Assembly (NCBI GenBank): GCA_024685285.1
Contig: JAIKVZ010000033.1
Coordinates: forward strand, 1 to 64,000
From: Bacteroidales bacterium
GTDB taxonomy: Bacteria > Bacteroidota > Bacteroidia > Bacteroidales > P3
Length of the DNA: 64,000 bases
Reading direction: 5' to 3'
Part shown: positions 28,565 through 37,597 of the stretch, piece after piece
Position numbering within the stretch: position 1 is the first letter of the stretch
Layout: each line of letters starts with the position of its first letter
Program-made: the position numbers and the translations under genes
The notes under the pieces: model-generated
Databases searched by the model: none
What the model was told of the DNA's origin: nothing
What the model saw: the letters and a program-made list of their open reading frames with translations, nothing else

Positions 28565-28603
28565 GACGTGCCTTTACATGGCTTCCTGACGTAAAGGTAC
28601 GTC
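28565..28603. repeat. 13-bp inverted repeat after the HU operon
   Basis: GACGTGCCTTTAC (28565-28577) pairs with GTAAAGGTACGTC (28591-28603), with one G-T pair. It probably ends the HU transcript. This convergent gap (28526-28768) lacks the G-rich junction repeat. Confidence 0.6.
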
Positions 28604-28676
28604 GCGGCTGATGTATAATTGTGCTGTAAAAAAACCGCCGACACACCGCCGAGGGGTCACCGAGAGGTCGTGGGGT

Positions 28677-28722
28677 AAAAAAAAACTTGCGCAGGTGCAA
28701 TTTGAAAATTGACCTGCGCAAG
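28677..28722 (-). terminator. Terminator of the phosphate butyryltransferase gene
   Basis: CTTGCGCAGGT (28686-28696) and ACCTGCGCAAG (28712-28722) form a perfect 11-bp stem that is extended by CAATT/AATTG. On the minus strand nine T follow. Confidence 0.9.
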
Positions 28723-28768
28723 CAGTTTATCGGATTAGTCTAAATAATTCCCCGCCGCGGGGACGCGG

Positions 28769-29677
28769 TTATTTGCACTGCAGGGCGGCTAGGGCGATGC
28801 TGTAGAGCTTGGTCTTGGCGCTGTCGCCGCGGCTGGTGAGGACGCAGGGGACGCGGGCACCCATGACCATGCAGGCCAACTCGGCGTGGGCGAACTTGGT
28901 GCAGGCTTTGTAGAAGATGTTGCCGGCCTCGATGTTGGGGAACAGCAGGCAGTCGGCATCACCGGCCACTTCGCTGGTGAGCTTCTTGGTCTGTGCGCTC
29001 TCTTTGTCGATGGCGCAGTCGAGGCTCAGGGGGCCGTCGACGATGGCGCCGGGTATCTGTCCACGCTGGCTCATCATGCCGAGCCAGGCACCCTCGGCGC
29101 AGGCGTTCATGCCGACGCTCACCTGCTCGGTGGCGGCCAGCACGGCCACTTTGGGTTTGGGGTTCTCGAGGCTCTTGGCCACGCTGATCTCGAAGTTCAT
29201 AATGGCCTGCTTCTGCTTGAAGTCGGGGGCGGGGATGATGGCCATGTCGCTGCAGATGAGCAGTTTGTGGTAGGCGGGCACTTCCATGACGGCCATGTGT
29301 GTCAGCATGTCGTTCTTCTTGCCGGGCATGAGGCCGCTCTCTTTGTTGAGGATGGCGCGCATGTACTTGTCGGTGCTGAGCAGGCCCTTCATGAGGAAGT
29401 CGCCCTTGCCTTCGTTGATGAGTTTCACAGCCAGGGCGCCGGCCTTGTTGTCGTTGGCCTCCTGGATCATCTCGAATTTGTTGGGGTCGATGCCCTCTTC
29501 GGCGCATACTTTCTTCATGGTCTCTATGTCGCCCACGAGGGTGGCTTCGACTATGCCGCGGTCGATGGCGGCGCTAACGGCGCTGATGGTGTGGCTGTCG
29601 TTGGCGTAGGCGGCCACCATGCGTTTTTTGCCTTTGGATTTGACCAGCTCGAGCAGGTCGTCAAGTTTTGTAATCAT
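28769..29677 (-). CDS. Phosphate acetyl/butyryltransferase family protein (Ptb-like)
   Basis: The start was placed at MITKLDDLLELVKSKGKKRM (29677), giving 302 residues, the usual size of phosphate butyryltransferase. Conserved stretches include MVAAYANDSHTISAVSAAID, KGDFLMKGLLSTDKYMRAIL, TEQVSVGMNACAEGAWLG and a C-terminal CMVMGARVPCVLTSRGDSAK. The enzyme exchanges phosphate for CoA on a short acyl-CoA, giving acyl phosphate for ATP synthesis. No acyl kinase (buk or ack) is next to it, so the partner kinase must be elsewhere. Its promoter, divergent from the C10 protease, contains a palindrome that may bind a regulator. Confidence 0.87.
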   Translation of the reverse strand: MITKLDDLLELVKSKGKKRMVAAYANDSHTISAVSAAIDRGIVEATLVGDIETMKKVCAEEGIDPNKFEMIQEANDNKAGALAVKLINEGKGDFLMKGLLSTDKYMRAILNKESGLMPGKKNDMLTHMAVMEVPAYHKLLICSDMAIIPAPDFKQKQAIMNFEISVAKSLENPKPKVAVLAATEQVSVGMNACAEGAWLGMMSQRGQIPGAIVDGPLSLDCAIDKESAQTKKLTSEVAGDADCLLFPNIEAGNIFYKACTKFAHAELACMVMGARVPCVLTSRGDSAKTKLYSIALAALQCK

Positions 29678-29725
29678 CTTATTGATAGGTTTTTGTTTAA
29701 AAATATACATTAATTAGTAGAACTG

Positions 29726-29757
29726 CAAATATACAACATTCCGTTGTATTATCCAAA
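29726..29757 (-). promoter_or_regulatory. Promoter of the Ptb-like gene with internal palindrome
   Basis: On the minus strand TTTG (29757-29754) is followed by 20 bases and TATATTTG (29733-29726). Between the two boxes lies ATACAAC-ATTCC-GTTGTAT (29731-29749), a 7-bp inverted repeat placed where a repressor would block polymerase. Confidence 0.6.
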
Positions 29758-29763
29758 TAATAT

Positions 29764-29794
29764 TTTGTCAAATTGGCAAAAAAACGTATCTTTG
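29764..29794 (+). promoter_or_regulatory. Promoter of the C10 protease gene
   Basis: TTTG (29764-29767), 19 bases, then TATCTTTG (29787-29794); the ATG is 26 bases later. Its -33 element is six bases from that of the opposing Ptb-like promoter. Confidence 0.85.
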
Positions 29795-29820
29795 CAAAAA
29801 CGATAATAAAAAGAAATACC

Positions 29821-32800
29821 ATGAAGAGATTGTTTATCACATTGTTTTTCATACAGTTGGCCGTAGTTGGTGTCTTCGCGAGGCCGGTTGATGTGGTCAC
29901 GGCACGCCGTGTTGCCGACACCTACATGGAGGCTATGGGGATGAAGAATACCGCATCGCTAAACGATGTCACCGTCCAGACCCCGTTCACAGAATTCTAT
30001 GTCTTTGCCTCGAGCGAGGGCGGGTTTGTCCTTGTCAGTGCCGACGACTGCGTGGTGCCGGTGCTCGGATACTCTGTTGGCGGCCGTTTTGCGGTCGAGA
30101 AAATCCCGGCCAACGTGCGCAGCATACTCGACGGCTACGAGCGCGAGATACGCCACCGGAAGAGGTTTGATACCCCGCAGGGCGACAGGCCCGACAACGC
30201 GGTTGCACTCCAGTGGGAGGCTCTCACTAACGGCCGGATGTTCACGGCACCTTTGACAACCACCGTCACGCCCCTGCTGAGCACCACCTGGGACCAATGC
30301 CCCTATTACAATATATTATGTCCCTACGACGAGAATGAGGACTATTCAGAGAATTACCACATAGTCACTGGCTGTGTGGCCACCGCCACAGCCCAGATTA
30401 TGAAGTACCACAACTATCCCGCCACAGGCCACGGCAGCCACAGCTACTACCACGACAACGGCACGGTGAGCTACGGCACCCTCAGCGCCAATTTCGGTGC
30501 CACCACCTACAACTGGAGCAATATGCCCAACAGCCTTTCGAGCACCAGCACCACCGCCCAGGTCAACGCTGTTGCGACCCTGATGTACCACATAGGTGTG
30601 GCCGACGAGATGGAGTACGACTATGCCGATAACGGCGGTAGCGGCGCATTCAACTACAACTACGGTTTGGAGTTGGTTCCCTGCTCGCAGACTTCGCTGG
30701 CAAAGTACTTCAAGTATCGTCCCGACATGGCTGTAATTGAGCGTGACTCATACAGCGACGAGGACTACTGCGCCATTCTCCGTTCCGAACTCAACATGCA
30801 GCGCCCCATTCTCTATTCAGGCTATGGTGGCGGCGGCCACAGCTTTGTGTGCGACGGCTACAACAACAACGGCCAGTTCCACATCAACTGGGGCTGGGGT
30901 GGCGTGTATGACGGCTACTTCACCATGGGCGACCTCACCCCTGGTGGCAGCGGCACAGGCGGCAACAGCACCCATAACTACAGCTACGGCAACGTGGCTC
31001 TCATAGGCATCAGGCCCAATAACAACTGGAGCGCCACCAGTACCACCACCGTGACGTTGAGCACCACAGGAGCCAGCGGCGCCACCGCTACGGTTGGAGG
31101 TGCCGGTACATACCAATTCGGCGACACGGTGGAGCTTGGCGTCAGTGGAGTCAGCGAAGGTTACCGTTTCATCGGATGGACCGACGGCGACAAGAATAAT
31201 CCCCGCCTGCTTTATGCCAACGGTGGCAGCTACAACTTTACGGCAAAAATGGAGCAGCTTGCGGGCGATACCCTCTCGTACTGTGGCAACTACACTACAG
31301 AGGTCTCCAGCTACTCTGTAGACTGGGCCGACTACCGTTGGGGCATCCGTCTGCCTGCCTCTGCACTCACCGCAGGCCATAACCTCGAAGCAGTTCAGCT
31401 GTATGTGCCCGATGCCGGTACATACACCTTGACCGTCTACACAGGCACCTCCTCACCCGCAACGGCTGCCTACACCGCTTCGCTCACCTTCAGTGACGAA
31501 GACGAGGACCAGTGGCAGACTTTCACCCTCTCGACCCCTGTGACCGTCACCGGCTCGCAGAATCTCTGGCTCACCTTCACGTGCAGCGATGCAGACTACC
31601 CAGCAGCTATCACCCACTCCTGCGGCAACTCCGACGGCTTGCTGTTCGGCGACGACTTGACCGGGTACGACTCCTACACCTTCCTCATTCGTGGCATTTT
31701 CGGTACCTCAACGTCGTCAGACCCCTGTGCCACACCGGCCACGGTGCCTTATGTGCTTGACTTTGCGGCTGACGACTTTGACGATAAGATTAACTGTTGG
31801 ACGATATACGACTACGACGGTGATGGCTACAACTGGGAACTCGGCAGCTCATACTTTGTGTCCTATTCATGGGAAAATAGCTCAGCCCTCGACCCCGACA
31901 ACTGGCTCATAATGCCCAGCATTCAGCTTCCTGCCGGCAATAGCAGCATACTTTCGTGGTATGATTTCACCGCCAATATCAACTATCCTGACGAACATTA
32001 TGGCGTTTACATCTCGACCACAGGAGGTGCCAGCATTGACGACTATACCATGCTTGTGGATTATACCCTCGAGGACACTGTATGGACACCTCGTGCCATC
32101 GACCTTGGTGCCTATGCCGGCCAGGTTGTCAAGCTCGCTTTCCGCCACCACAACTGCCCCGACAGGTTGGCTATGGCCATAACCGACATCTCGGTTACCC
32201 TGGCGCCGGGCTACGTCGTCAGCGCCACCGCCAACAACACCGCGCTGGGCTTCACAGTCGGCAGCGGCACCTACAACTCTGGCGACACCGCCACCCTGTG
32301 GGCCGTCCCATACTCTGGAACCATGTTCATGGGCTGGAGCAACGGTACCGAGGACAACCCATACAGTTTCATAGTCAACAACGATGTCAATCTTGTGGCC
32401 AACTTTGCCCTTTCGACCAACGATACTCTCTGGCAGCACGATACTACAACGGTTGTCATTCTCGACACCGTCACTCTTTATGATACGGTGATTAATACCG
32501 AATATGTGTACGACACCGTTTACACCGATCCGGACACTGTCACTCTTTACGATACTGTTAATGTGACCAATACTGAATATGTTTACGACACGGTCGTTGT
32601 TACCAGCATCGAGTATGTTCATGACACAATTTATTCGGATGCCGACACCATCACCATCATACGCGTTGACACAGTTATAATCAATAACTTCGATACCATT
32701 TGGTCTTTTGACACCGTCACGTTTACAAACACCGAGTATGTGCACGACACTGTGACTCTCACCAACACAGAATACGTGCATGATACAGTCACTGTCACCA

Positions 32801-33321
32801 ATACGGAGTATGTGTATGATACAGTTACTGTGACCAATACGGAATATGTGCATGACACTGTGACTCTCACCACCACCGAGTACGTGCATGATACGGTAAC
32901 TGTGACCAATACGGAATATGTTTATGATACCGTTACCGTCACTAATACTGAATATGTCTACGACACTGTCAATATCATCGACACAGTGACCCTTGTACAG
33001 CGTGACACCATTTACGGTGACACCATAGTGCTGACAATTCACGATACTATCCACATTACCGACACTGTCTTTATAGACACTACTCAGACCGGCATCGGTG
33101 ATATTGAGGTTAATTCGGCCAAAATCTATCAGCGCGATGGTTGCATTGTGGTCGAAGGGGCCGAGGGTCACAATGTATATCTCTATGATGCAGTTGGACG
33201 TATGCTGGCCGTCAAGCACGACAACATTGGCGAGGCCATCGCTTACCCCATTGCCTCAAGCGGTGTCTACCTCGTCAAGGTAGGCGATGCCCCGGCACGG
33301 CGCATTGCAGTCATCCGCTAA
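29821..33321 (+). CDS. Secreted C10 (streptopain-like) cysteine protease with repeat stalk and T9SS-type C-terminus
   Basis: The start was set at MKRLFITLFFIQLAVVGVFA, a signal peptide, giving 1166 residues. A Spi-like prodomain (VVTARRVADTYMEAMG to VLVSADDCVVPVLGYS) precedes the C10 domain with Cys185 in GCVATATAQIMKYHNYP and His340 in GGHSFVCDGYNNNGQFHINW. An InlB-type beta repeat (FGDTVELGVSGVSEGYRFIG), a jelly-roll adhesin-like region around residues 480-790, and a second beta repeat (FTVGSGTYNSGDTATLW) follow. From about residue 877 comes a Thr/Val/Tyr/Asp tandem repeat. The last 75 residues (VYLYDAVGRMLAVKH, SGVYLVKVGDAPARR) are a Por-type sorting domain. It is probably a surface or secreted endoprotease. 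It has a strong promoter and a terminator, so it is monocistronic. Confidence 0.9.
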   Translation: MKRLFITLFFIQLAVVGVFARPVDVVTARRVADTYMEAMGMKNTASLNDVTVQTPFTEFYVFASSEGGFVLVSADDCVVPVLGYSVGGRFAVEKIPANVRSILDGYEREIRHRKRFDTPQGDRPDNAVALQWEALTNGRMFTAPLTTTVTPLLSTTWDQCPYYNILCPYDENEDYSENYHIVTGCVATATAQIMKYHNYPATGHGSHSYYHDNGTVSYGTLSANFGATTYNWSNMPNSLSSTSTTAQVNAVATLMYHIGVADEMEYDYADNGGSGAFNYNYGLELVPCSQTSLAKYFKYRPDMAVIERDSYSDEDYCAILRSELNMQRPILYSGYGGGGHSFVCDGYNNNGQFHINWGWGGVYDGYFTMGDLTPGGSGTGGNSTHNYSYGNVALIGIRPNNNWSATSTTTVTLSTTGASGATATVGGAGTYQFGDTVELGVSGVSEGYRFIGWTDGDKNNPRLLYANGGSYNFTAKMEQLAGDTLSYCGNYTTEVSSYSVDWADYRWGIRLPASALTAGHNLEAVQLYVPDAGTYTLTVYTGTSSPATAAYTASLTFSDEDEDQWQTFTLSTPVTVTGSQNLWLTFTCSDADYPAAITHSCGNSDGLLFGDDLTGYDSYTFLIRGIFGTSTSSDPCATPATVPYVLDFAADDFDDKINCWTIYDYDGDGYNWELGSSYFVSYSWENSSALDPDNWLIMPSIQLPAGNSSILSWYDFTANINYPDEHYGVYISTTGGASIDDYTMLVDYTLEDTVWTPRAIDLGAYAGQVVKLAFRHHNCPDRLAMAITDISVTLAPGYVVSATANNTALGFTVGSGTYNSGDTATLWAVPYSGTMFMGWSNGTEDNPYSFIVNNDVNLVANFALSTNDTLWQHDTTTVVILDTVTLYDTVINTEYVYDTVYTDPDTVTLYDTVNVTNTEYVYDTVVVTSIEYVHDTIYSDADTITIIRVDTVIINNFDTIWSFDTVTFTNTEYVHDTVTLTNTEYVHDTVTVTNTEYVYDTVTVTNTEYVHDTVTLTTTEYVHDTVTVTNTEYVYDTVTVTNTEYVYDTVNIIDTVTLVQRDTIYGDTIVLTIHDTIHITDTVFIDTTQTGIGDIEVNSAKIYQRDGCIVVEGAEGHNVYLYDAVGRMLAVKHDNIGEAIAYPIASSGVYLVKVGDAPARRIAVIR
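32716..32967 (+). repeat. 36-bp tandem repeat within the C10 protease gene
   Basis: Seven consecutive 36-bp units encode the 12-residue motif VTVTNTEYVYD-T, with Tyr or His at one position and small changes at others. Degenerate units extend the tract on both sides (about 32449-33075). Unit length is a multiple of three, so copy-number change keeps the frame. Confidence 0.9.
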
Positions 33322-33341
33322 ACATTAGTGAGTCTAATAAA

Positions 33342-33372
33342 AAGGGCGACGAAAACCAATTCCGTCGCCCTT
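33342..33372. terminator. Bidirectional terminator between the C10 protease and FMN-binding genes
   Basis: AAGGGCGACG (33342-33351) and CGTCGCCCTT (33363-33372) form a perfect 10-bp stem flanked by A- and T-rich runs. It serves both converging genes; no G-rich junction repeat is present here. Confidence 0.85.
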
Positions 33373-33392
33373 CTTTATTGATGCCGATTTGG

Positions 33393-34118
33393 TTAGAGGT
33401 CGCTGAGGGCTTTCTGCATGGTCTCAATTATTGCCTTCGAGGTGTAGGTGGCACCGCTAACGGTATCGACCTTTTTCTTGCGGGCTTTCTTTATATTGAG
33501 ACCGTTCCATGCTTTGAGGAGGCCAGCCTGCTCAATGCTTTTCACATAACGCGGCCCTTCGTTGTTGGCAAGCAGCTCAACAGAGATGATCTTCTTCTTG
33601 GGCGACAGGGCTATGAGTAGCGGCGTCTCGCCGTTGAAACCTTTAATGCCGTCGCTGGCAGGCTTGCTGTATAGGGCGTAGCCTAAACGTTTGCCGTCGG
33701 CATCGAGAACCTCGACAAGACGCTCCTTGTTAAGTTTCTTCACGGTTGGGAATGCACGCACAATGGCCATGTCAATGCCGTCGGCATTGAGTTCGGGACC
33801 TTTAGTGCGGCGTTGTGCATCGGGTCGGTTGAACTTGCCAACCATCTCGGCACGTCGGTCGTTGGGTCGCTGGGCGTTGTTGGCCCGCTGGCACTCTTCG
33901 TGATGTTGGCAGTGTTTGTTCTGATTTTTGTCAATGCCATGGCTGCCGCCGCCGTTATTGGCCGGTTGTTGGGCTGGTGCCTGTTTCTGGGGTGCGGGAG
34001 CGGTTTTCTGTGGAGGTTGAAACTTCTCTTTCGGTTGTTGTACAGGTTGTTGCGCTAAGGCGGTACAGGTGGCCAAAGCCAGTAGCACTGCCGTGGCAAG
34101 GGTTGCTTTGTGTGTCAT
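33393..34118 (-). CDS. Secreted FMN-binding domain protein
   Basis: The start was placed at 34118 (MTHKATLATAVLLALATCTA, signal peptide ending ALAQ), giving 241 residues; an ATG at 34145 is an alternative. A Pro/Gln-rich linker and a His-rich patch (NKHCQHHEEC) precede a C-terminal FMN_bind domain: GYALYSKPASDGIKGFNGET, NNEGPRYVKSIEQAGLLKAW, and VDTVSGATYTSKAII, where the SGAT threonine is the usual covalent FMN attachment site. It resembles the flavinylated domains of RnfG and NqrC and probably carries electrons in the periplasm. The promoter is at 34198-34227. Confidence 0.87.
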   Translation of the reverse strand: MTHKATLATAVLLALATCTALAQQPVQQPKEKFQPPQKTAPAPQKQAPAQQPANNGGGSHGIDKNQNKHCQHHEECQRANNAQRPNDRRAEMVGKFNRPDAQRRTKGPELNADGIDMAIVRAFPTVKKLNKERLVEVLDADGKRLGYALYSKPASDGIKGFNGETPLLIALSPKKKIISVELLANNEGPRYVKSIEQAGLLKAWNGLNIKKARKKKVDTVSGATYTSKAIIETMQKALSDL

Positions 34119-34197
34119 GACGATATGTTTGTTTTTGTGTGTCATTGTTTTGGTATTCAATAGCTTGACGGTTATAGACGAGCCGCAATGCAATCGA

Positions 34198-34227
34198 CAA
34201 AGATAAGCATTTTACTTCATTGGCAAA
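34198..34227 (-). promoter_or_regulatory. Promoter of the FMN-binding protein gene
   Basis: On the minus strand TTTG (34227-34224), 18 bases, then TATCTTTG (34205-34198). This rules out the earliest in-frame ATG at 34193 as the start. Confidence 0.7.
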
Positions 34228-34292
34228 TGTTAAAAAATGCAAAATCTTTTCCCCGTTCCAAAAAAAAGTTGTAACTTTACGGCCAGAAAATA

Positions 34293-36125
34293 ATGAAAGA
34301 AAAACATTGGATATTTAGGAAAGACTATGATTTAGAGACCGTTGACAGACTTTCAGAAGCTCTTGGAGTAGACAGAATTATAGCCATTCTGCTGGTCGAG
34401 AGAGGCGTGACCACCTTCGAGGAGGCGCGCGCTTTCTTCAGACCAGGTTTAGAACAGTTGCACGACCCATTCTTGATGAAGGATATGTCGGCTGCCATTG
34501 AGCGGATTAACAAGGCTGTTAAACGGCACGAGCGTATCATGGTTTACGGCGACTACGATGTGGACGGCACATCGGCGGTTGCTTTAGTCTATTCCTACCT
34601 GCAGGAATTGGACTCGAACATCGATTTTTACATCCCCGACCGCGACTCTGAGGGCTACGGCATCTCCTTCCAGGGAATTGACTATGCCCACGAGACGGGT
34701 GTGCGCCTCATCATTGCTCTCGACTGCGGCATCAAGGCCATCGAGCAGGTTGACTATGCCAATTCTCTCGGTATCGATTTCATTATCGGCGACCACCACC
34801 TGCCTGGCGACGAGCTTCCCCGTGCCGTGGCGGTGCTCGACCCCAAACGCTCCGATTGCCCCTACCCATATAAGGAGCTTTCGGGCTGCGGCATTGGTTT
34901 CAAGATTGTCGAAGCCCATCTCGAGCAGCGCACTGGCCTCAAACTCAGCGCTCTGCCACAAGACCTCAGCCCCGATGATGCCCGTCGCCACGAGGCTCTT
35001 AAACTCAAGTTGCTGAAATATTTGGACTTGGTGGCGGTGAGCATTGCATCGGACATTGTGCCCATAAACGGCGAGAACCGTGTGCTGGCCGCTTTCGGTC
35101 TCAAGGTGCTCAATACCCGTCCGCGTCCCGGCATCGAGGCAATATTGCGCTACGGCAACGTGGCTCCACGTACCGAGACAGAGCGCGCCGAGGGTCAGAC
35201 ATATTTCGTCAAAGAGCTGGGAATAAGCGATCTGGTGTTCTTGGTAGGTCCGCGAATCAACGCCGCAGGACGCATACGCAACGCTTTCGACTCTGTGCGC
35301 CTCATGCTGACGCAGGACACCGAGATTGCCAGCCTGCTGGCCGAAGAGATTAACAACTACAACCTGCAGCGCAAAGACCTGGACCAGGCCGCCACCGACG
35401 AAGCCAAACGCCGCATCGAAGCCAACCCGGCCTTGGCGTCGCGCCATTCCATTGTGCTCTTCGACGAGAGCTGGCACAAGGGCGTGGTGGGCATCGTGGC
35501 GTCACGACTTGTCGAGGCATACTACAAGCCTACCATCATATTCACCCGCTCGGCCGACGACCTTATAACCGGTTCGGCCCGCTCTATAAAAGAGTTTGAC
35601 GTGCACACCGCCCTCGAGCAGTGCAGCGACCTGCTGGAGCATTTCGGTGGCCACAAGTGCGCCGCCGGAGTGTCGCTCAAACCCGAGAATTTCGATGCCT
35701 TTGTAGCTCGTTTTGAGGATATTGTGGCTGCAGGTATGCCAAGCGGCGATTTCACACCAGAGCTTGAGGTCGACGCCGAGATAAGCCTTGCGCACAACGT
35801 GACTCCCAAGTTCCTGCGAATCCTCAAACAGTTCGCCCCATTCGGTCCCGAAAACAATGTGCCGATGTTTGTCTCGCGCAACCTTGTCGACACAGGCTAC
35901 GCCCGTGTGGTTGGTCAGAAGCACTTGAAATTCAATGTAATATCGCTCGAGGCCAGCCATCATCCCTTCCCTGCCATAGCCTTCCAGCAGGCCGAAAACT
36001 ACCGTCGCATAAAGCGCGGCGAGCCTTTCGACATCTGCTACCAGTTGGAGGAGAATTTCTGGAACGGACGCACCGAGATGCAACTCAACGTCAAAGATAT
36101 CAGATTCGACGGCATAGATTGGTGA
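34293..36125 (+). CDS. recJ: Single-stranded-DNA-specific exonuclease RecJ
   Basis: The 610-residue protein has the DHH phosphoesterase core: MVYGDYDVDGTSAVALVYSY near residue 88, RLIIALDCGIKAIEQ, then FIIGDHHLPGDELPRAVAVL with the DHH triad. The DHHA1 part contains VGPRINAAGRIRNAFDSV and HFGGHKCAAGVSL, with the OB-like RecJ domain at the end. It degrades single-stranded DNA 5' to 3' in mismatch repair and RecF recombination at metal-dependent sites. A weak TAACTTTA element lies just upstream. It converges with the ABC operon; a G-rich repeat and a long palindrome separate them. Confidence 0.95.
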   Translation: MKEKHWIFRKDYDLETVDRLSEALGVDRIIAILLVERGVTTFEEARAFFRPGLEQLHDPFLMKDMSAAIERINKAVKRHERIMVYGDYDVDGTSAVALVYSYLQELDSNIDFYIPDRDSEGYGISFQGIDYAHETGVRLIIALDCGIKAIEQVDYANSLGIDFIIGDHHLPGDELPRAVAVLDPKRSDCPYPYKELSGCGIGFKIVEAHLEQRTGLKLSALPQDLSPDDARRHEALKLKLLKYLDLVAVSIASDIVPINGENRVLAAFGLKVLNTRPRPGIEAILRYGNVAPRTETERAEGQTYFVKELGISDLVFLVGPRINAAGRIRNAFDSVRLMLTQDTEIASLLAEEINNYNLQRKDLDQAATDEAKRRIEANPALASRHSIVLFDESWHKGVVGIVASRLVEAYYKPTIIFTRSADDLITGSARSIKEFDVHTALEQCSDLLEHFGGHKCAAGVSLKPENFDAFVARFEDIVAAGMPSGDFTPELEVDAEISLAHNVTPKFLRILKQFAPFGPENNVPMFVSRNLVDTGYARVVGQKHLKFNVISLEASHHPFPAIAFQQAENYRRIKRGEPFDICYQLEENFWNGRTEMQLNVKDIRFDGIDW

Positions 36126-36202
36126 TTGCCAGGGCGTTAAACCTTTAATGCAAGGGCCATGTACGCCTTTTGTTCGGATGGCGGGCATACCGCTCCGATG
36201 TT

Positions 36203-36247
36203 GACCCGACCTCAACCCGACCTTAACCCGAACCTAAACTATCTAAC
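36203..36247 (-). repeat. G-rich convergent-junction repeat, copy 4
   Basis: On the minus strand: GTTAGATAGTTTAGGTTCGG, then GTTAAGGTCGGGTTGAGGTC and GGGTC. It lies between the ends of recJ and the ABC permease. The sequence after it (AACATCGG) is shared with copy 6. Confidence 0.85.
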
Positions 36248-36255
36248 GACAAGAA

Positions 36256-36294
36256 ACCCAGCGAGTTAAGTATTTAATACTTAACTCGCTGGGT
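36256..36294. terminator. Near-perfect 39-base palindrome between recJ and the ABC operon
   Basis: ACCCAGCGAGTTAAGTATT (36256-36274) is repeated in reverse complement at 36276-36294 with one base between, so the stem can be up to 18 bp after loop formation. There is no T run on either strand, so it may stop RNA decay or polymerase differently from a classic terminator. Confidence 0.65.
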
Positions 36295-36316
36295 ATTAGT
36301 GAATTGGCTTTTAAGC

Positions 36317-37597
36317 CTATCCTTTTTGGGTTGAGAGGATATTCCGGCGATAGGTTTTGGCTGCCAACACCAAGGCACTCGCCAGGGCGGCTATCATAAG
36401 TAGCAGGCTTGCAGCCACTTGCCACATAGCTATGCCGAAAGGCAGCCTCAGCAGTGCGGCCGCAGGTGCGGTGAGCGGGAAGAGGGTGAGCGTTACAGCC
36501 AGCGCCCCCGACGGGGCGGCCATGACGGCAGGGCCGAGCAGCAGAGTGGCTATGAGTGGCAGGGCTATGAGCAGCACCGTGCCGGTGGTTTCGCCGCCGT
36601 GTCGAGAGGCTCCGGCACCGGCATACAGGGTGGCGTAGAGCAGATAGCCCAACACGAAGTATATCAAAAACATTATGGCAATGAGCGGCATGTTCAAGGC
36701 TTCGAGGCCTCCCAGCAGCAGGTCGCTCTGGGTCAGGGTCTGGGCGTTTTCGAGTTGTGCAGTGGCTTCGACCCCCTTGGTGGCTATCAGTGTTGTGGGC
36801 GCTGCGTTGGCAAAGCGGTCGGCCCAAATGGTGCGCACCGCCGCCATGCCGCCTCCGGCAAGCAGCACCCAGACGAGGAACTGTAGCACTCCAGCCACGC
36901 CTATGCCGGCCACCTTTCCGGCCATCAGTTGCAGTGGGCTGGCCGACGAGAGTGTCAGTTCGGCAATGCGGCTGGTTTTTTCTTCGGCCACTCCGCGCAG
37001 CACGCTGCCGCCAAACAGCAACACCGCCAGCACCGCTAGGGCGGCCAATGCGGCACCGGTGGCAGTACGCACTGCGGTGTGGGCTTCGCGCCCGCTCTCA
37101 ATGTCCTGGGTGCGCACCTTGACGCGGGTGGTCTGCAGCAGGTGGTAGTCGGCAGGGCTTATATTGTAAACGTCGAGCAGTATGTTGTTGCGCAGTATGG
37201 TGTGGAGCTGTTCGGCTACATCGGCCTGCAGCCATGCCGGCGGTGGTGTGGTACGATAGTAAAGGAAGGCATCGTGAGGTATCGACACATCGCGGGCAGG
37301 TATAAACACCGCCGCTGTGATGTGACCTTGGGGGTCGGCCATGAGTTTGGCGGCGTAGGCCATGGTGGGTGCCGAGCGGTATACAAGTCTTTCGGTCGAT
37401 GAGAAAGCGCCTTCAAAAAGTCCCGTTTCGTCGACCACCAGCACGGTGTGTTGCTTTTCTGCCGGGTCGGGGATTATTAGCGGCAACGCGTAGAGCAGCA
37501 CTAAGGCTGCCGGCACCAACGCGGCCACTACCCAGAACATGGGGCGGCGCAGACGGGTGCGCAGTTCGCGTCCTATTATGATTAAAGTCTTTTTCAT
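36317..37597 (-). CDS. ABC-2 type transporter permease (NatB-like)
   Basis: The start is at MKKTLIIIGRELRTRLRRPM (37597), overlapping the ATPase stop by ATGA; 426 residues. The topology is one N-terminal helix (VVAALVPAALVLLYALPLI), a periplasmic domain of about 130 residues, and five or six further helices from ALAALAVLAVLLFGGSVL on, with VAEEKTSRIAELTLSS as the conserved cytoplasmic loop. This is the NatB/YhaP-type permease layout of Na+ or drug export ABC systems; the substrate is not known. It is the last gene of a five-gene operon. Confidence 0.85.
   Translation of the reverse strand: MKKTLIIIGRELRTRLRRPMFWVVAALVPAALVLLYALPLIIPDPAEKQHTVLVVDETGLFEGAFSSTERLVYRSAPTMAYAAKLMADPQGHITAAVFIPARDVSIPHDAFLYYRTTPPPAWLQADVAEQLHTILRNNILLDVYNISPADYHLLQTTRVKVRTQDIESGREAHTAVRTATGAALAALAVLAVLLFGGSVLRGVAEEKTSRIAELTLSSASPLQLMAGKVAGIGVAGVLQFLVWVLLAGGGMAAVRTIWADRFANAAPTTLIATKGVEATAQLENAQTLTQSDLLLGGLEALNMPLIAIMFLIYFVLGYLLYATLYAGAGASRHGGETTGTVLLIALPLIATLLLGPAVMAAPSGALAVTLTLFPLTAPAAALLRLPFGIAMWQVAASLLLMIAALASALVLAAKTYRRNILSTQKG

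Noticed and set aside
31882-33219. 445-codon open frame on the minus strand
   Set aside because: Antisense to the repeat part of the C10 protease; its apparent repeats mirror the 36-bp units.
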